Below, one piece after another: positions 1 through 7,704 of a DNA stretch of 17,813 nucleotides. The DNA lies in the NCBI GenBank assembly GCA_900766975.1, contig CAAFXO010000013.1, forward strand, positions 1 through 17,813, written 5' to 3'. Below the pieces are notes generated by a model that searched no databases, had not been told where the DNA came from, and was given only the letters and a program-made list of their open reading frames with translations. The first letter of the stretch is position 1; each line of letters begins with the position of its first letter. This stretch comes from Bacteroidales bacterium (GTDB taxonomy: Bacteria; Bacteroidota; Bacteroidia; Bacteroidales; Muribaculaceae). The translations under genes and the position numbers were made by a program.

Positions 1-1189
1 CGATAAAACCCTGCTCTTCACCTATCGTGCAGAAGATGAAGTCGGTATGCTGTTCGGGCACATATTTCAACTTTGTCTGCGTACCATTCAGGAACCCCTT
101 GCCCGTGATCCCTCCCGACCCGATCGCTATCTTCGACTGATTGACGTTATAGCCCGCCCCCTGAAGATTCTCTTCGATGCCGAGTGCCACTTTGATTCGC
201 ATCTGCTGGTGTGGCTCCAATACATTGCTGAATACATAGTTCACCGAGAAGAGAAACACCACCGATACTAATGCAAAACCAATGGTGATCAGGAATTTGC
301 GTATTCGATGACGGAACATCGCTATCGCCGTATAGATGATGGCTGCCGCGATGATGATGATGAAGTAGAGTAGCCCATTCACCGGCACATGGCAGAGCGA
401 TAAGATTGTTACCACCAATCCCGATCCGGCAAAGCCATAGATCACATTGCGAGCGATGATGATATCCTTGCAATAGAAGAGAAGCATCAGCGAGAACACC
501 AATATGATCAGGATAAAGACGGTGAACTCACCCGATGACATCCCCAAGATCAGTGGGTCGGCGAACTTGATAGCTACCACAAAATAGGAGATGGCACATA
601 GCACCGAGAAGAGCACCAATCCGCTCATCCCCTCGCGATAGAGCACAAAGATAAAGGAGATATAGACCAACGCACTTCCTGTCTCTTTCTGCATCAAGAT
701 GAAGATGATCGGCAGGAAGATGATGATCAGTGCCCGAAAGTAGTTGCTGATCTTGGCATTAAGCTGGAAATTGTAGGAGTCAAATAGTTTGGCGAGTGCC
801 AAGGCGGTGGCAAACTTGCCAAACTCGGCAGGCTGAATACTCATCGAGCCTATCTTGATCCAAGAGTGCGACCCTTTGATGTCCGGAGCTATGAAGATCG
901 TTAAGAGCAATATTATCAGCACTCCGATATATATCGGATAGGCGTAGGTCTTATAGATACGATAATCGGTGATCATGATCACGCAGCCGATCACGAGCGA
1001 GAGCCCGATCCAGAGGATCTGCTTGCCTGAGAACTCCTGCAGGTCGAAGAGGCTGGCGTTGTCGAAATCATAGCTCGCAGCGTAAATGCTCACGGCGCCG
1101 TATGCCACGAGTATCACATAGAGTATGATCGTTAACCAATCTATCGATTTGAATGCCGATATGCTTGAATCAGTGTTTCTTGACGCCAC
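1..1189 (-). CDS. rodA: RodA, SEDS-family peptidoglycan glycosyltransferase (C-terminus cut by window edge)
   Basis: RodA polymerises lipid II into glycan strands in the inner membrane as partner of PBP2 in the elongasome. Reading the minus strand from 1189 gives about 396 residues without a stop before the window edge. It begins MASRNTDSSISAFKSIDWLT, followed by many hydrophobic segments. SEDS/RodA hallmarks are visible: APDIKGS, SIQPAEF, a QKETGSALV segment, QSKIAIGSGGITGKGF, and YVPEQHTDFIF followed by GEEQGF near the edge. Bacteroidales RodA proteins are usually around 480 residues, so roughly the last 80-90 residues are missing. The start is a GTG (1187-1189): an in-frame TAG lies three codons upstream, so no earlier start is possible. 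It overlaps the end of mrdA by 20 bases and has no obvious Shine-Dalgarno, which suggests translational coupling. Family assignment is very secure. Confidence 0.95.
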   Translation of the reverse strand, partial: MASRNTDSSISAFKSIDWLTIILYVILVAYGAVSIYAASYDFDNASLFDLQEFSGKQILWIGLSLVIGCVIMITDYRIYKTYAYPIYIGVLIILLLTIFIAPDIKGSHSWIKIGSMSIQPAEFGKFATALALAKLFDSYNFQLNAKISNYFRALIIIFLPIIFILMQKETGSALVYISFIFVLYREGMSGLVLFSVLCAISYFVVAIKFADPLILGMSSGEFTVFILIILVFSLMLLFYCKDIIIARNVIYGFAGSGLVVTILSLCHVPVNGLLYFIIIIAAAIIYTAIAMFRHRIRKFLITIGFALVSVVFLFSVNYVFSNVLEPHQQMRIKVALGIEENLQGAGYNVNQSKIAIGSGGITGKGFLNGTQTKLKYVPEQHTDFIFCTIGEEQGFI

Positions 1190-3023
1190 TTGATACTATT
1201 GTATTTGAGTTCAACATTCTATGTTCCAGGTCTTTGCGCGAGTTGCGTATCGTCCCGGTGAGGTATTTCTCCATCATCAGCGAACCGATAGGCACACCGT
1301 AGGTGGCGCCGAAACCGGCATTCTCCACATATACGGCGATCGCTATCTTCGGGTTGTGATAGGGGGCAAAGCCCATAAATGCAGAGTGGTCGCGACCATG
1401 CGGGTTTTGCGCCGTACCGGTCTTGCCACACACCTCGATGTCGGGAAGATTTGCCGTGCGGCATGTTCCCCCGGTCACTGCCATACGCATACCCTCTGCC
1501 ACCTGCTCGTAATATTGCTTCTTGATCGAGGGAATACGCTTCTTGCGATATTTCTCATCGATCACACTATCCTCGATCTCCTTCACCACATGCGGGGTGA
1601 TGAACCATCCCCGGTTGGCGATTGTGGCGCAGAGGTTGGCGATCTGTAGGGGAGTGGCAAGCACCTCTCCCTGGCCGATCGAGATCGAAATCACCGAGTT
1701 GGCGGTCCAATTCGCCCCACGGAAGGATTTGCTGTAAAATTCATTGTTGGGGATAAAGCCGCGGCTCTCGAAGGGAAGATCGACTCCCAATTTGTAGCCA
1801 TAGCCCATCTCCACCATATAGTTTTTCCATTTCTCGAATTGATCAGCCACCTTCGTGCCTCGCTTGTCGATCATATTCTTGAATCCCCAGCAGAAGTAGG
1901 CATTACATGAGGTCTGTATGGCAGGCTTCAAGGCAATCGGGGAGGCGTGGCCGTGACAACCGACACGAAGTCCATTCACATATCCCCGATGGCAGGGATA
2001 TGATGTGGAGGGTGTTATCACACCCTCTTGCAGGAAGATAAGTCCCTGCGAGGGCTTGAATGTCGATCCGGGTGGGTATGCGCCCTGTATCGCCCGGTCG
2101 TAAAGCGGCTTGTAGGGATCTTTCACTAATGTGGCATAGTTGTTACCCCTCTCTCGACCCACCAATATTGAAGGGTCATAGTTGGGCGAGGTAACCAGAG
2201 CAAGAATCTCTCCGGTGGAGGGCTCGATTGCCACGATCGCTCCGATCTTGTTCTTCATCAACTGCTCTCCATATTCCTGGAGTTCGATGTCGATAGAGAG
2301 CTTCAGGTTGTGTCCCGACACGGGAGCCTGATCGTGGATGCCATTCTCATATTTACCCTTGATGCGCCCATGGGCATCTTTCATCAATATCTCGACACCC
2401 TTGCGGCCGCGAAGTGCCACCTCATAACTCTTCTCGACACCCAAGTCGCCGGTGTAGTCGCCGCGTCGATAGTAGCGGTCGCGCTCCATATCCCCCGATG
2501 ATACTTCACGGATGTTTCCTAAGATGTTGGCGCCGCAGTGATAGTTATATTCCCTCACCGTGCGCTTCTGGATGAAGAAGCCGGGTAGCAGATAGAGTTT
2601 CTCTTGTAGCCTCCCATAGTCCTCTTGCGAGAGATGGGAGATAAGTTTCTGGGGAGTATATGCCGAATATCCGGGATTCTTGCGAGTGTCTTTCATATCG
2701 CTCCATTTCTCCAAGAGGTGCTCTTTGGTGATACCTAAGGCATTGCAGAGCATCAGCGTGTCGAACTCCGCCACATCTTTCGGAATCAGCATCACATCGT
2801 AGGCAGGCTTGTTGAACACCACCAGACGGTCGTTGCGATCATACACCAAGCCACGCGCCGGATAGATGACACGTCGTAAGAAGGCATTGCTGTCGGCACT
2901 CTCCTTGTATTTGTCGTCGCCGATCTGCAATCCGAAAAGTCGTATGATGTAGATTATCACTATCACCGTGATGAACCCACCGATCACATATTTCCTCTTC
3001 TCTAATTTATAATCTTTTCTCAC
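1170..3023 (-). CDS. mrdA: Penicillin-binding protein 2 (peptidoglycan D,D-transpeptidase)
   Basis: PBP2 cross-links peptidoglycan during cell elongation and works with RodA. The 617-residue protein has a short cytoplasmic N-terminus, one transmembrane anchor (about 12-34), a dimerisation/pedestal region (about 50-230) and a C-terminal transpeptidase domain. All three active-site motifs are present: SxxK with the acyl-acceptor serine (S320-T-F-K323), SxN (S372-C-N374) and KTG (K534-T-G536). Length is normal for the family. The start is GTG at 3023; the resulting MRKDYKLEKRK matches the M-x-KDY-LEKRK opening typical of Bacteroidales PBP2, which supports it. It overlaps mreD by 17 bases at its 5' end and rodA by 20 at its 3' end, as in an operon with coupled translation. 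It looks intact; nothing suggests a resistance-altered or degenerate active site. Confidence 0.97.
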   Translation of the reverse strand: MRKDYKLEKRKYVIGGFITVIVIIYIIRLFGLQIGDDKYKESADSNAFLRRVIYPARGLVYDRNDRLVVFNKPAYDVMLIPKDVAEFDTLMLCNALGITKEHLLEKWSDMKDTRKNPGYSAYTPQKLISHLSQEDYGRLQEKLYLLPGFFIQKRTVREYNYHCGANILGNIREVSSGDMERDRYYRRGDYTGDLGVEKSYEVALRGRKGVEILMKDAHGRIKGKYENGIHDQAPVSGHNLKLSIDIELQEYGEQLMKNKIGAIVAIEPSTGEILALVTSPNYDPSILVGRERGNNYATLVKDPYKPLYDRAIQGAYPPGSTFKPSQGLIFLQEGVITPSTSYPCHRGYVNGLRVGCHGHASPIALKPAIQTSCNAYFCWGFKNMIDKRGTKVADQFEKWKNYMVEMGYGYKLGVDLPFESRGFIPNNEFYSKSFRGANWTANSVISISIGQGEVLATPLQIANLCATIANRGWFITPHVVKEIEDSVIDEKYRKKRIPSIKKQYYEQVAEGMRMAVTGGTCRTANLPDIEVCGKTGTAQNPHGRDHSAFMGFAPYHNPKIAIAVYVENAGFGATYGVPIGSLMMEKYLTGTIRNSRKDLEHRMLNSNTIVSSGVKKH

Positions 3024-3528
3024 GTCGTGTTATGATTAGACTGTCTATCCCGAGTATCAGGATGAAAGTGAAGAGACTGCTGCAGATCGTCATCAAGGCG
3101 ATCTCTTTGAAGTCGGCAAAGTTGAAATATTCCAACACGAATGCCAACAGCGTGTAGATCGTCGACATCGTGAAGAGATATTTACCATAGTCTGCAAAAC
3201 CGAGTGATGCAAGACTTGGCACTATATTCTTTGTGCTGTCGTCACGCGCAATGTAGGCGTAGAGCACCGGACGTTTCACCATCGCCAAGAGTGTGCAGGA
3301 TATCGTGTTAACACCGGCTGTGTCGGAAAATATGTCGACCACCAAGCCCAAGAGGAATGCCCAAGTCAGCAACCAATTGGTGTGCATACTCATAGGGAGT
3401 CGGATTATGGTGTAGATAAACACAAACCCCGTAGCCACGCTGAAGAGCATGATATTGTTGAAGATCAATACCTGCAGCAATATCATAACAATCATTACGA
3501 CAAAATTGTTGAGCAATGTCTTATCCAT
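3007..3528 (-). CDS. mreD: Rod shape-determining protein MreD
   Basis: MreD is a small polytopic inner-membrane protein that stabilises the MreB-MreC elongation complex. The 173-residue product is almost wholly hydrophobic, with about five or six predicted membrane segments (for example residues 8-27, 30-45, 51-70, 118-138 and 141-165) and a basic C-terminal tail, RREKRL. MreD proteins diverge strongly, so the call rests on size, topology and the fixed position between mreC and mrdA. The ATG at 3528 is the natural start. It lies 30 bases after mreC and its last 17 bases overlap the mrdA start. Confidence 0.92.
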   Translation of the reverse strand: MDKTLLNNFVVMIVMILLQVLIFNNIMLFSVATGFVFIYTIIRLPMSMHTNWLLTWAFLLGLVVDIFSDTAGVNTISCTLLAMVKRPVLYAYIARDDSTKNIVPSLASLGFADYGKYLFTMSTIYTLLAFVLEYFNFADFKEIALMTICSSLFTFILILGIDSLIITRREKRL

Positions 3529-3558
3529 TTCGTTCTTTTCTGTTTTATCGTAATCGTG

Positions 3559-4404
3559 TTAGTCTATTTTATCGTAGTTGGCAAGGGAGTCAATCTCCGA
3601 TTTGTAAATATCGCGTATCACTCTCACGGCGCTGAGTGCCTTGAAGTCGGAAGCCAATTTCAACTTGAGGGTGAAGAAGCTCTCATCCTCGCCTCTGACT
3701 CGACCCACTATCGTGCCCACCGGGATTCCCTCGGGGAAGGTGGTGGAGTAGCCGCTGGTCACTATCGTGTCGCCGATCTGATATTTGGCATGTCGAGGCA
3801 CCTCCTCCACATAGCCTATCGTCGAGTTGCCCCCCTTCCATGTCATCGAGCCTACAAAACCTGTCCCTTTGATCTTGACCGAGAAGTTTTGGGTCTCGTT
3901 CAGCAGCGAGATTACTCGCGAGATATGGTCGCCGGTTACGTTGACGATACCCACCACGCCATTCTGGTCGACTACTCCCATACCCGATTTGATGCCGTCA
4001 AGGCTCCCTCGGTTGATGGTGAAGTAGTTCTTCGCATGGCGTGTGTTGTTATTGATCACCGTGGCGGAGATATAGCCGAAGCGTTCTTGCCCTTGCCCCT
4101 TCGAGAGGAGGGTGTCGAGGTGTAGGGTCTGCATCTCCGTGATCTGACTCTTCAGGTTGAGCACCTGATTTTGAAGGTCGGCATTCGTGGCTTGCAGACT
4201 CTCGTTGATCGTCTTGAGGTGGAAATAGCCGGTCACTTGCGACCATACGCTGTAGATGCTGCCGGTCACTTGATTGGCTGAGGTAAGATACACCGACTGC
4301 TGATAGACATTGTTATCTACCAGCAGTTTGCAGCCTATCGCCATGTATATGACGAATAGAAACCACTTAGAATATCTTATGATAAAGTCAAGTATATTTC
4401 TCAT
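3559..4404 (-). CDS. mreC: Rod shape-determining protein MreC
   Basis: MreC is a bitopic periplasmic scaffold that links MreB filaments to PBP2/RodA. From the ATG at 4404 the product is 281 residues: a short basic N-terminus, a membrane anchor (about 13-29), a periplasmic coiled coil (about 63-100, rich in leucine, asparagine and glutamine) and the paired beta-barrel domain (about 110-265) with family features such as NRGSLDGIKSGMGVV and VGIVNVTGDHISRV. An in-frame GTG five codons upstream (4419) would give a 286-residue form. I prefer the ATG because MRN-hydrophobic is the usual opening of Bacteroidetes MreC. The start lies 17 bases downstream of a strong hairpin that separates it from mreB, so its translation or mRNA stability could be tuned relative to MreB. 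Confidence 0.94.
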   Translation of the reverse strand: MRNILDFIIRYSKWFLFVIYMAIGCKLLVDNNVYQQSVYLTSANQVTGSIYSVWSQVTGYFHLKTINESLQATNADLQNQVLNLKSQITEMQTLHLDTLLSKGQGQERFGYISATVINNNTRHAKNYFTINRGSLDGIKSGMGVVDQNGVVGIVNVTGDHISRVISLLNETQNFSVKIKGTGFVGSMTWKGGNSTIGYVEEVPRHAKYQIGDTIVTSGYSTTFPEGIPVGTIVGRVRGEDESFFTLKLKLASDFKALSAVRVIRDIYKSEIDSLANYDKID

Positions 4405-4421
4405 TGATTGTTTTAACACAA

Positions 4422-4457
4422 CATATCTGTATGGACCTTTTTATCCATACAGATATG
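4422..4457 (-). promoter_or_regulatory. Perfect 14-bp hairpin between mreB and mreC
   Basis: CATATCTGTATGGA (4422-4435) and TCCATACAGATATG (4444-4457) are exact reverse complements separated by an 8-base loop. The structure is in the 81-base mreB-mreC gap, 28 bases after the mreB stop and 17 bases before the preferred mreC ATG in the direction of transcription. No T-run follows the stem on the minus strand, so it is not a classical intrinsic terminator. A transcript-processing or stability element, or an attenuator that lowers mreCD-mrdA-rodA expression relative to mreB, fits better. The pairing is seen directly; the role is inference. Confidence 0.6.
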
Positions 4458-4485
4458 AGAGAATTTCATTCGGTTGAGGGGGAAC

Positions 4486-5505
4486 TTATCGGATCAGGAA
4501 GGAGAACCGATTGATGTTCTTCAGAGCCACGCCGGTGCCTTTGGCTACAGCGTGTAGTGGATCGTCAGCTATCTTGAACTCGATGCGGATCTTGTCGGTG
4601 AGTCGCTTGGCGAGACCGCGAAGCAATGCGCCGCCACCTGCCAGATAGATACCATTGCGCACGATATCGGCATAAAGCTCGGGTGGTGTCTGCTCCAATG
4701 CAGCCAAGATGGCATTCTCCATCTTGATGATGGTCTTGTCGATGCAGTGTGAGATCTCTTCGTAGGTCACAGGGATCTCCATCGGCAGAGATGTCATCTT
4801 GTTGGGACCGCAAACGATATAGGGTTCGGGTGCATCTTCCAACTCGGGGAGTGCCGAACCGACATTGATCTTGATCTGCTCTGCCATGGTGGTACCCACC
4901 TTCAGGTTGTGTACACGACCCATGTGCTCTTGGATATCTGCTGTCAGGTCGTTGCCTGCGATGCGGATACTCTTGTTGCTGACGATGCCGCCGAGTGAGA
5001 TCACGGCGATCTCTGTCGAGCCGCCACCTATATCCACAATCATATTGCCGTCGGGGGCTTCGACATCGAGACCGATGCCGAGAGCTGCCGCCATTGGCTC
5101 GTAGATCATATAGACATCACGGCCGCCGGCATGCTCGCTTGAGTCGCGCACCGCACGGATTTCAACTTCTGTCGATCCGGAGGGGATACACACCACCATG
5201 CGGAGTGAAGGAGAGAACCAACGACGTTTAGAACTTACCATCTTCACCATGCCGCGGATCATCTGCTCTGCAGCGTTGAAGTCGGCGATAACTCCGTCGC
5301 GAAGCGGACGGATCGTACGGATGCCGGGAGGCTCCTTACCCTCCATCTGATGGGCAGCTGTGCCGACCGCCAACAGCTTGTCGGTCTTATTCTCGATAGC
5401 TACTACACTCGGCTCATCTACCACAATCTTGTCATTATGGATGATGATGGAATTGGCTGTGCCAAGGTCCATCGCTATTTCCTGAGTAAATGAAAAAAAT
5501 CCCAT
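4486..5505 (-). CDS. mreB: Rod shape-determining protein MreB (actin homologue)
   Basis: MreB is the cytoplasmic actin-like ATPase whose membrane-bound filaments steer lateral wall synthesis. From the ATG at 5505 the protein is 339 residues, normal for the family. Actin-fold nucleotide motifs are in order: phosphate-1 MDLGTANS (12-19), phosphate-2 MIVDIGGGSTEIAVI (155-169) and the adenosine motif IYLAGGGALLRGL (286-298). EPMAAALG (136-143) and GNDLTADI (184-191) are also typical. The N-terminal MGFFSFTQEI resembles the amphipathic start of other MreBs. The open frame extends upstream to a TTG at 5580, but those 25 extra residues are basic and unlike MreB, so I reject that start. It is the first gene of the operon, with a consensus promoter about 85 bases upstream. 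Confidence 0.97.
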   Translation of the reverse strand: MGFFSFTQEIAMDLGTANSIIIHNDKIVVDEPSVVAIENKTDKLLAVGTAAHQMEGKEPPGIRTIRPLRDGVIADFNAAEQMIRGMVKMVSSKRRWFSPSLRMVVCIPSGSTEVEIRAVRDSSEHAGGRDVYMIYEPMAAALGIGLDVEAPDGNMIVDIGGGSTEIAVISLGGIVSNKSIRIAGNDLTADIQEHMGRVHNLKVGTTMAEQIKINVGSALPELEDAPEPYIVCGPNKMTSLPMEIPVTYEEISHCIDKTIIKMENAILAALEQTPPELYADIVRNGIYLAGGGALLRGLAKRLTDKIRIEFKIADDPLHAVAKGTGVALKNINRFSFLIR

Positions 5506-5590
5506 TGTTCTTATTCTGATTTTTTTGTTCAAATTTGTTCTTTTCGGAACTCTGTTACAGGGTTGTTGTTTTATTACCAAAATCCGCTTG

Positions 5591-5621
5591 CAAAATTAAT
5601 AATTTTTTACAATTTTCACAA
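5591..5621 (-). promoter_or_regulatory. Predicted mreB operon promoter
   Basis: On the minus strand, TTG (5621-5619) is followed after exactly 20 bases by TAATTTTG (5598-5591). This matches the Bacteroidetes primary sigma factor pattern (-33 TTG, 19-21 bases, -7 TAnnTTTG). Transcription would begin near 5585, giving an mreB leader of about 80 bases. Prediction by consensus only. Confidence 0.6.
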
Positions 5622-5727
5622 CATGTAACCCCTACCTTTTTTAACAATATCATAAATTTTTTATTCAATCATTTACTCGCTTCCTGTTTTGTCGTTTTCG
5701 TGATTTATGCACTTCTGATAATATTTT

Positions 5728-5759
5728 TTTGATGTTTCCGGTTTTTTTGACTATCTTTG
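5728..5759 (+). promoter_or_regulatory. Predicted promoter of the TPR-AraC regulator gene
   Basis: TTTG (5728-5731) followed after 20 bases by TATCTTTG (5752-5759) is an excellent fit to the Bacteroidetes -33/-7 consensus. The start would be near 5766, leaving an untranslated leader of roughly 130 bases before the ATG at 5895. Prediction by consensus only. Confidence 0.6.
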
Positions 5760-5894
5760 TTGTGGATATTGGTAGATGTCTTTCTTTTTGAAGTGTCATT
5801 TTTCTTGATTTTTGACTCTTTGATTTGAGCATGTCTGCCATTTCTGTTATCTATAATGATAATTTCTATTGTTTCGTTAAAAATCTATTGATTT

Positions 5895-7532
5895 ATGTCA
5901 TCTCGCCATATACCGGCAAAACTCTTGCTCGGCACTTCCCTTCTCCTCTCTACCCTCTTCGCTCCCCTCTCTTCTTTCGCCTCTGCCGATAAGGTGGAGG
6001 CACTCATCAGCTGCTTCGAGAAGAGCTCCGAAAAAGTCAAAGTTACCAACGATCTCTTCGACCAACTCCGTGAAGAGGGTCTCATCGATGACAATACCCG
6101 TTTTAAACCGAATACACCTCTCGACTCTGTCCGCCAGCAGTTCTATTACTGGGCGGGGGAGTGGTACTGCGAGCAACAAAATTACCAACTCTCCAAGGAA
6201 TATGGCTTAAAAGCTTTACCACTCTATCACGGGGCAAGCATCGCCAAGTCCGACTGCCTCAACCTCCTCGGTGTGGTGTGCGTACGCATGGGCGACTTCG
6301 CTTCCGGCATCTCATATACAAAGCAATGCCTCAATATCACCATCAAGAGTGGTAACGACAAACTGATCGCCGCCACCTACAGTACTCTCGCCGGCACATA
6401 TATCGCAGCCAACGACCCTGAAGAGGCAATAAAGTATATCCTTGAGGGACTTAAATATACCGATAAGGTCGAGGATACCACCTACAAGGGTATATTGATG
6501 GGTATGGCATCAGAGGCATACAATAAAACCGGCAATCATGCCAAGGCTTTGGAATATGCCGAAGAGGGTTATAAGGTCGACTCTATCGGCGGCAGAAAAA
6601 AGAGGATGGCAATCCGCCTCTCTCAAAAGGCAAATGCTCTCATCGGCCTTGAAAGATATGCCGATGCTGAAACTACTTTCCGCCAAGCTTTCCCCATCCT
6701 CAAGGAGGTGGGCAACTATCATTCCTTAGCTATCGACTATAACCAACTCGGTTTTGCATTGATTAAGATGAAGCGCAATGCTGAGGCTATCAACTACTTC
6801 CGTGAAGCAGACCGCCTCTTGGGAGAGATGGGAGACCTCTACAATCAGCTCCATTCCAAACAAGGACTATACGAGAGCTATTGGACTGTCAATCAGGATA
6901 GTGCATACGCCGCTATGACGAGCTTCAACCAACTCAAAGACTCCCTCTACAGTCAAGCATCAGCAGATGCTTTGGCTCGATACAAAGTTGAGTTCGACAC
7001 CGATCGCCTTCAAGAGGAGGTGGATCAGCATCATACTCGGCGTGTAGTGTGGTTTATCGTCGGAGCCTTCTTAGTCCTTATTATAATAATAGGTTGGATC
7101 TTCCATCGCCACCGTGTGAAGCAATATCGCCGTGAGATGAAGGCTCTTGTGGCAAAGATCTATGAATATCAACAACAGAATAAGAAGGAGGCAGATACCT
7201 CCGATGTCACCGAGTTGGAACGTCGAGTCATCGAGGCTGTCAATGAGGGTATGCCCTCAGGGAAGTTTAGCGTCGCCGATATTGCCCTCCGCCTTAATAT
7301 GGGTGAGCAGACCTTCCGCCGTCGCTTCGTCGAGGCCACCGGCAAATTGCCCAAGGCTTTCATCTCCTCTATCCAGATGAGCAAGGCTGTTACCCTCCTC
7401 AAAGATTACCCCGATATGCCTATTGCCGAAGTGGCACGCGAGTGCGGCTTCGACGAACTCAGCGGCCTCTCCCGCACATTCAAAAAATCTTTCGGTTGCT
7501 CCCCGACAGAGTATCGTGCCAAGTTAGGGTGA
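5895..7532 (+). CDS. Membrane-anchored TPR protein with C-terminal AraC-type DNA-binding domain
   Basis: The 545-residue protein has a signal peptide or N-terminal anchor (about 7-30), a long helical region of tetratricopeptide-type repeats (about 75-345, for example around AATYSTLAGTYIAANDPEEAI and AEAINYFREADRLLG), a short heptad-like stretch (about 355-380), one transmembrane segment (about 383-404), a basic juxtamembrane linker and an AraC-type helix-turn-helix domain (about 444-544). The DNA-binding part shows two helix-turn-helix units, ADIALRLNMGEQTFRRRF and IAEVARECGFDELSGLSRTF, ending in SPTEYRAKLG. No histidine kinase or receiver domain is present, so signals sensed in the periplasm would have to reach DNA bound at the membrane directly. 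The next gene shares the TPR-TM-AraC plan but adds the phosphorelay. Likely role: transcriptional regulator with unknown ligand and targets. Architecture is clear; function beyond that is inferred. Confidence 0.88.
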   Translation: MSSRHIPAKLLLGTSLLLSTLFAPLSSFASADKVEALISCFEKSSEKVKVTNDLFDQLREEGLIDDNTRFKPNTPLDSVRQQFYYWAGEWYCEQQNYQLSKEYGLKALPLYHGASIAKSDCLNLLGVVCVRMGDFASGISYTKQCLNITIKSGNDKLIAATYSTLAGTYIAANDPEEAIKYILEGLKYTDKVEDTTYKGILMGMASEAYNKTGNHAKALEYAEEGYKVDSIGGRKKRMAIRLSQKANALIGLERYADAETTFRQAFPILKEVGNYHSLAIDYNQLGFALIKMKRNAEAINYFREADRLLGEMGDLYNQLHSKQGLYESYWTVNQDSAYAAMTSFNQLKDSLYSQASADALARYKVEFDTDRLQEEVDQHHTRRVVWFIVGAFLVLIIIIGWIFHRHRVKQYRREMKALVAKIYEYQQQNKKEADTSDVTELERRVIEAVNEGMPSGKFSVADIALRLNMGEQTFRRRFVEATGKLPKAFISSIQMSKAVTLLKDYPDMPIAEVARECGFDELSGLSRTFKKSFGCSPTEYRAKLG

Positions 7533-7539
7533 TAGCCTA

Positions 7540-7575
7540 TAAGACTTATGGGGCTCATTAGGCTTATTGGGCTTA
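7540..7575 (+). repeat. Four tandem 9-bp units after the TPR-AraC gene
   Basis: Four consecutive 9-base units start at 7540, 7549, 7558 and 7567. They are variants of T(T/A/G)(A/G)GGCTTA; the unit at 7558 is TTAGGCTTA. The array begins 8 bases after the stop codon. The same unit family recurs at the end of the next gene (10569-10642). I see no clean stem with a T-run, so a terminator role is uncertain. Confidence 0.65.
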
Positions 7576-7657
7576 AAAATCGCTGATTTTCATTGATTTG
7601 ATAGTTTTTGTCAAATGTTTGTAAGTTTTTATCAAGTATTATAACTGCTATTTTATC

Positions 7658-7665
7658 TAAGTTTG
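7658..7665 (+). promoter_or_regulatory. Candidate -7 element of the hybrid sensor gene
   Basis: TAAGTTTG matches TAnnTTTG and would place a start near 7672, about 33 bases before the ATG. There is no good TTG at the expected distance upstream, so this is a weaker prediction than those at 5591-5621 and 5728-5759. The 172-base gap and the tandem repeats after the preceding gene fit an independent promoter, but read-through from upstream is equally possible. Confidence 0.35.
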
Positions 7666-7704
7666 CATTGATTTAACCTGCCTTTTTGTTAACCCGGATT
7701 TTCA

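Larger units (their letters stand above)
5506..5894. other. Divergent intergenic region between mreB and the TPR-AraC gene
   Basis: This 389-base AT-rich spacer has no credible gene. It holds one Bacteroidetes-type promoter pointing left to mreB (5591-5621) and one pointing right (5729-5759), with start sites predicted roughly 180 bases apart. Predicted leaders are about 80 bases for mreB and about 130 bases for the plus-strand gene. Two TTTGTTC copies (5525-5531 and 5534-5540) fall in the mreB leader. I saw no strong inverted repeat or riboswitch-like fold. Confidence 0.6.

Noticed and set aside
3382..4125. A 247-codon plus-strand open frame across mreD and mreC
   Set aside because: It is antisense to two well-supported operon genes, starts inside mreD, and its product, rich in histidine, arginine and tyrosine, looks like reverse-frame sequence.
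4405..4419. A GTG start for MreC five codons upstream
   Set aside because: It is possible, but the ATG at 4404 gives the usual family opening; the GTG would start only 2 bases from the foot of the hairpin.
5506..5580. An N-terminal extension of MreB starting at a TTG (5580)
   Set aside because: The 25 extra residues are basic and unlike MreB. The ATG at 5505 gives the family's normal start, and the consensus promoter would start transcription very close to the TTG.
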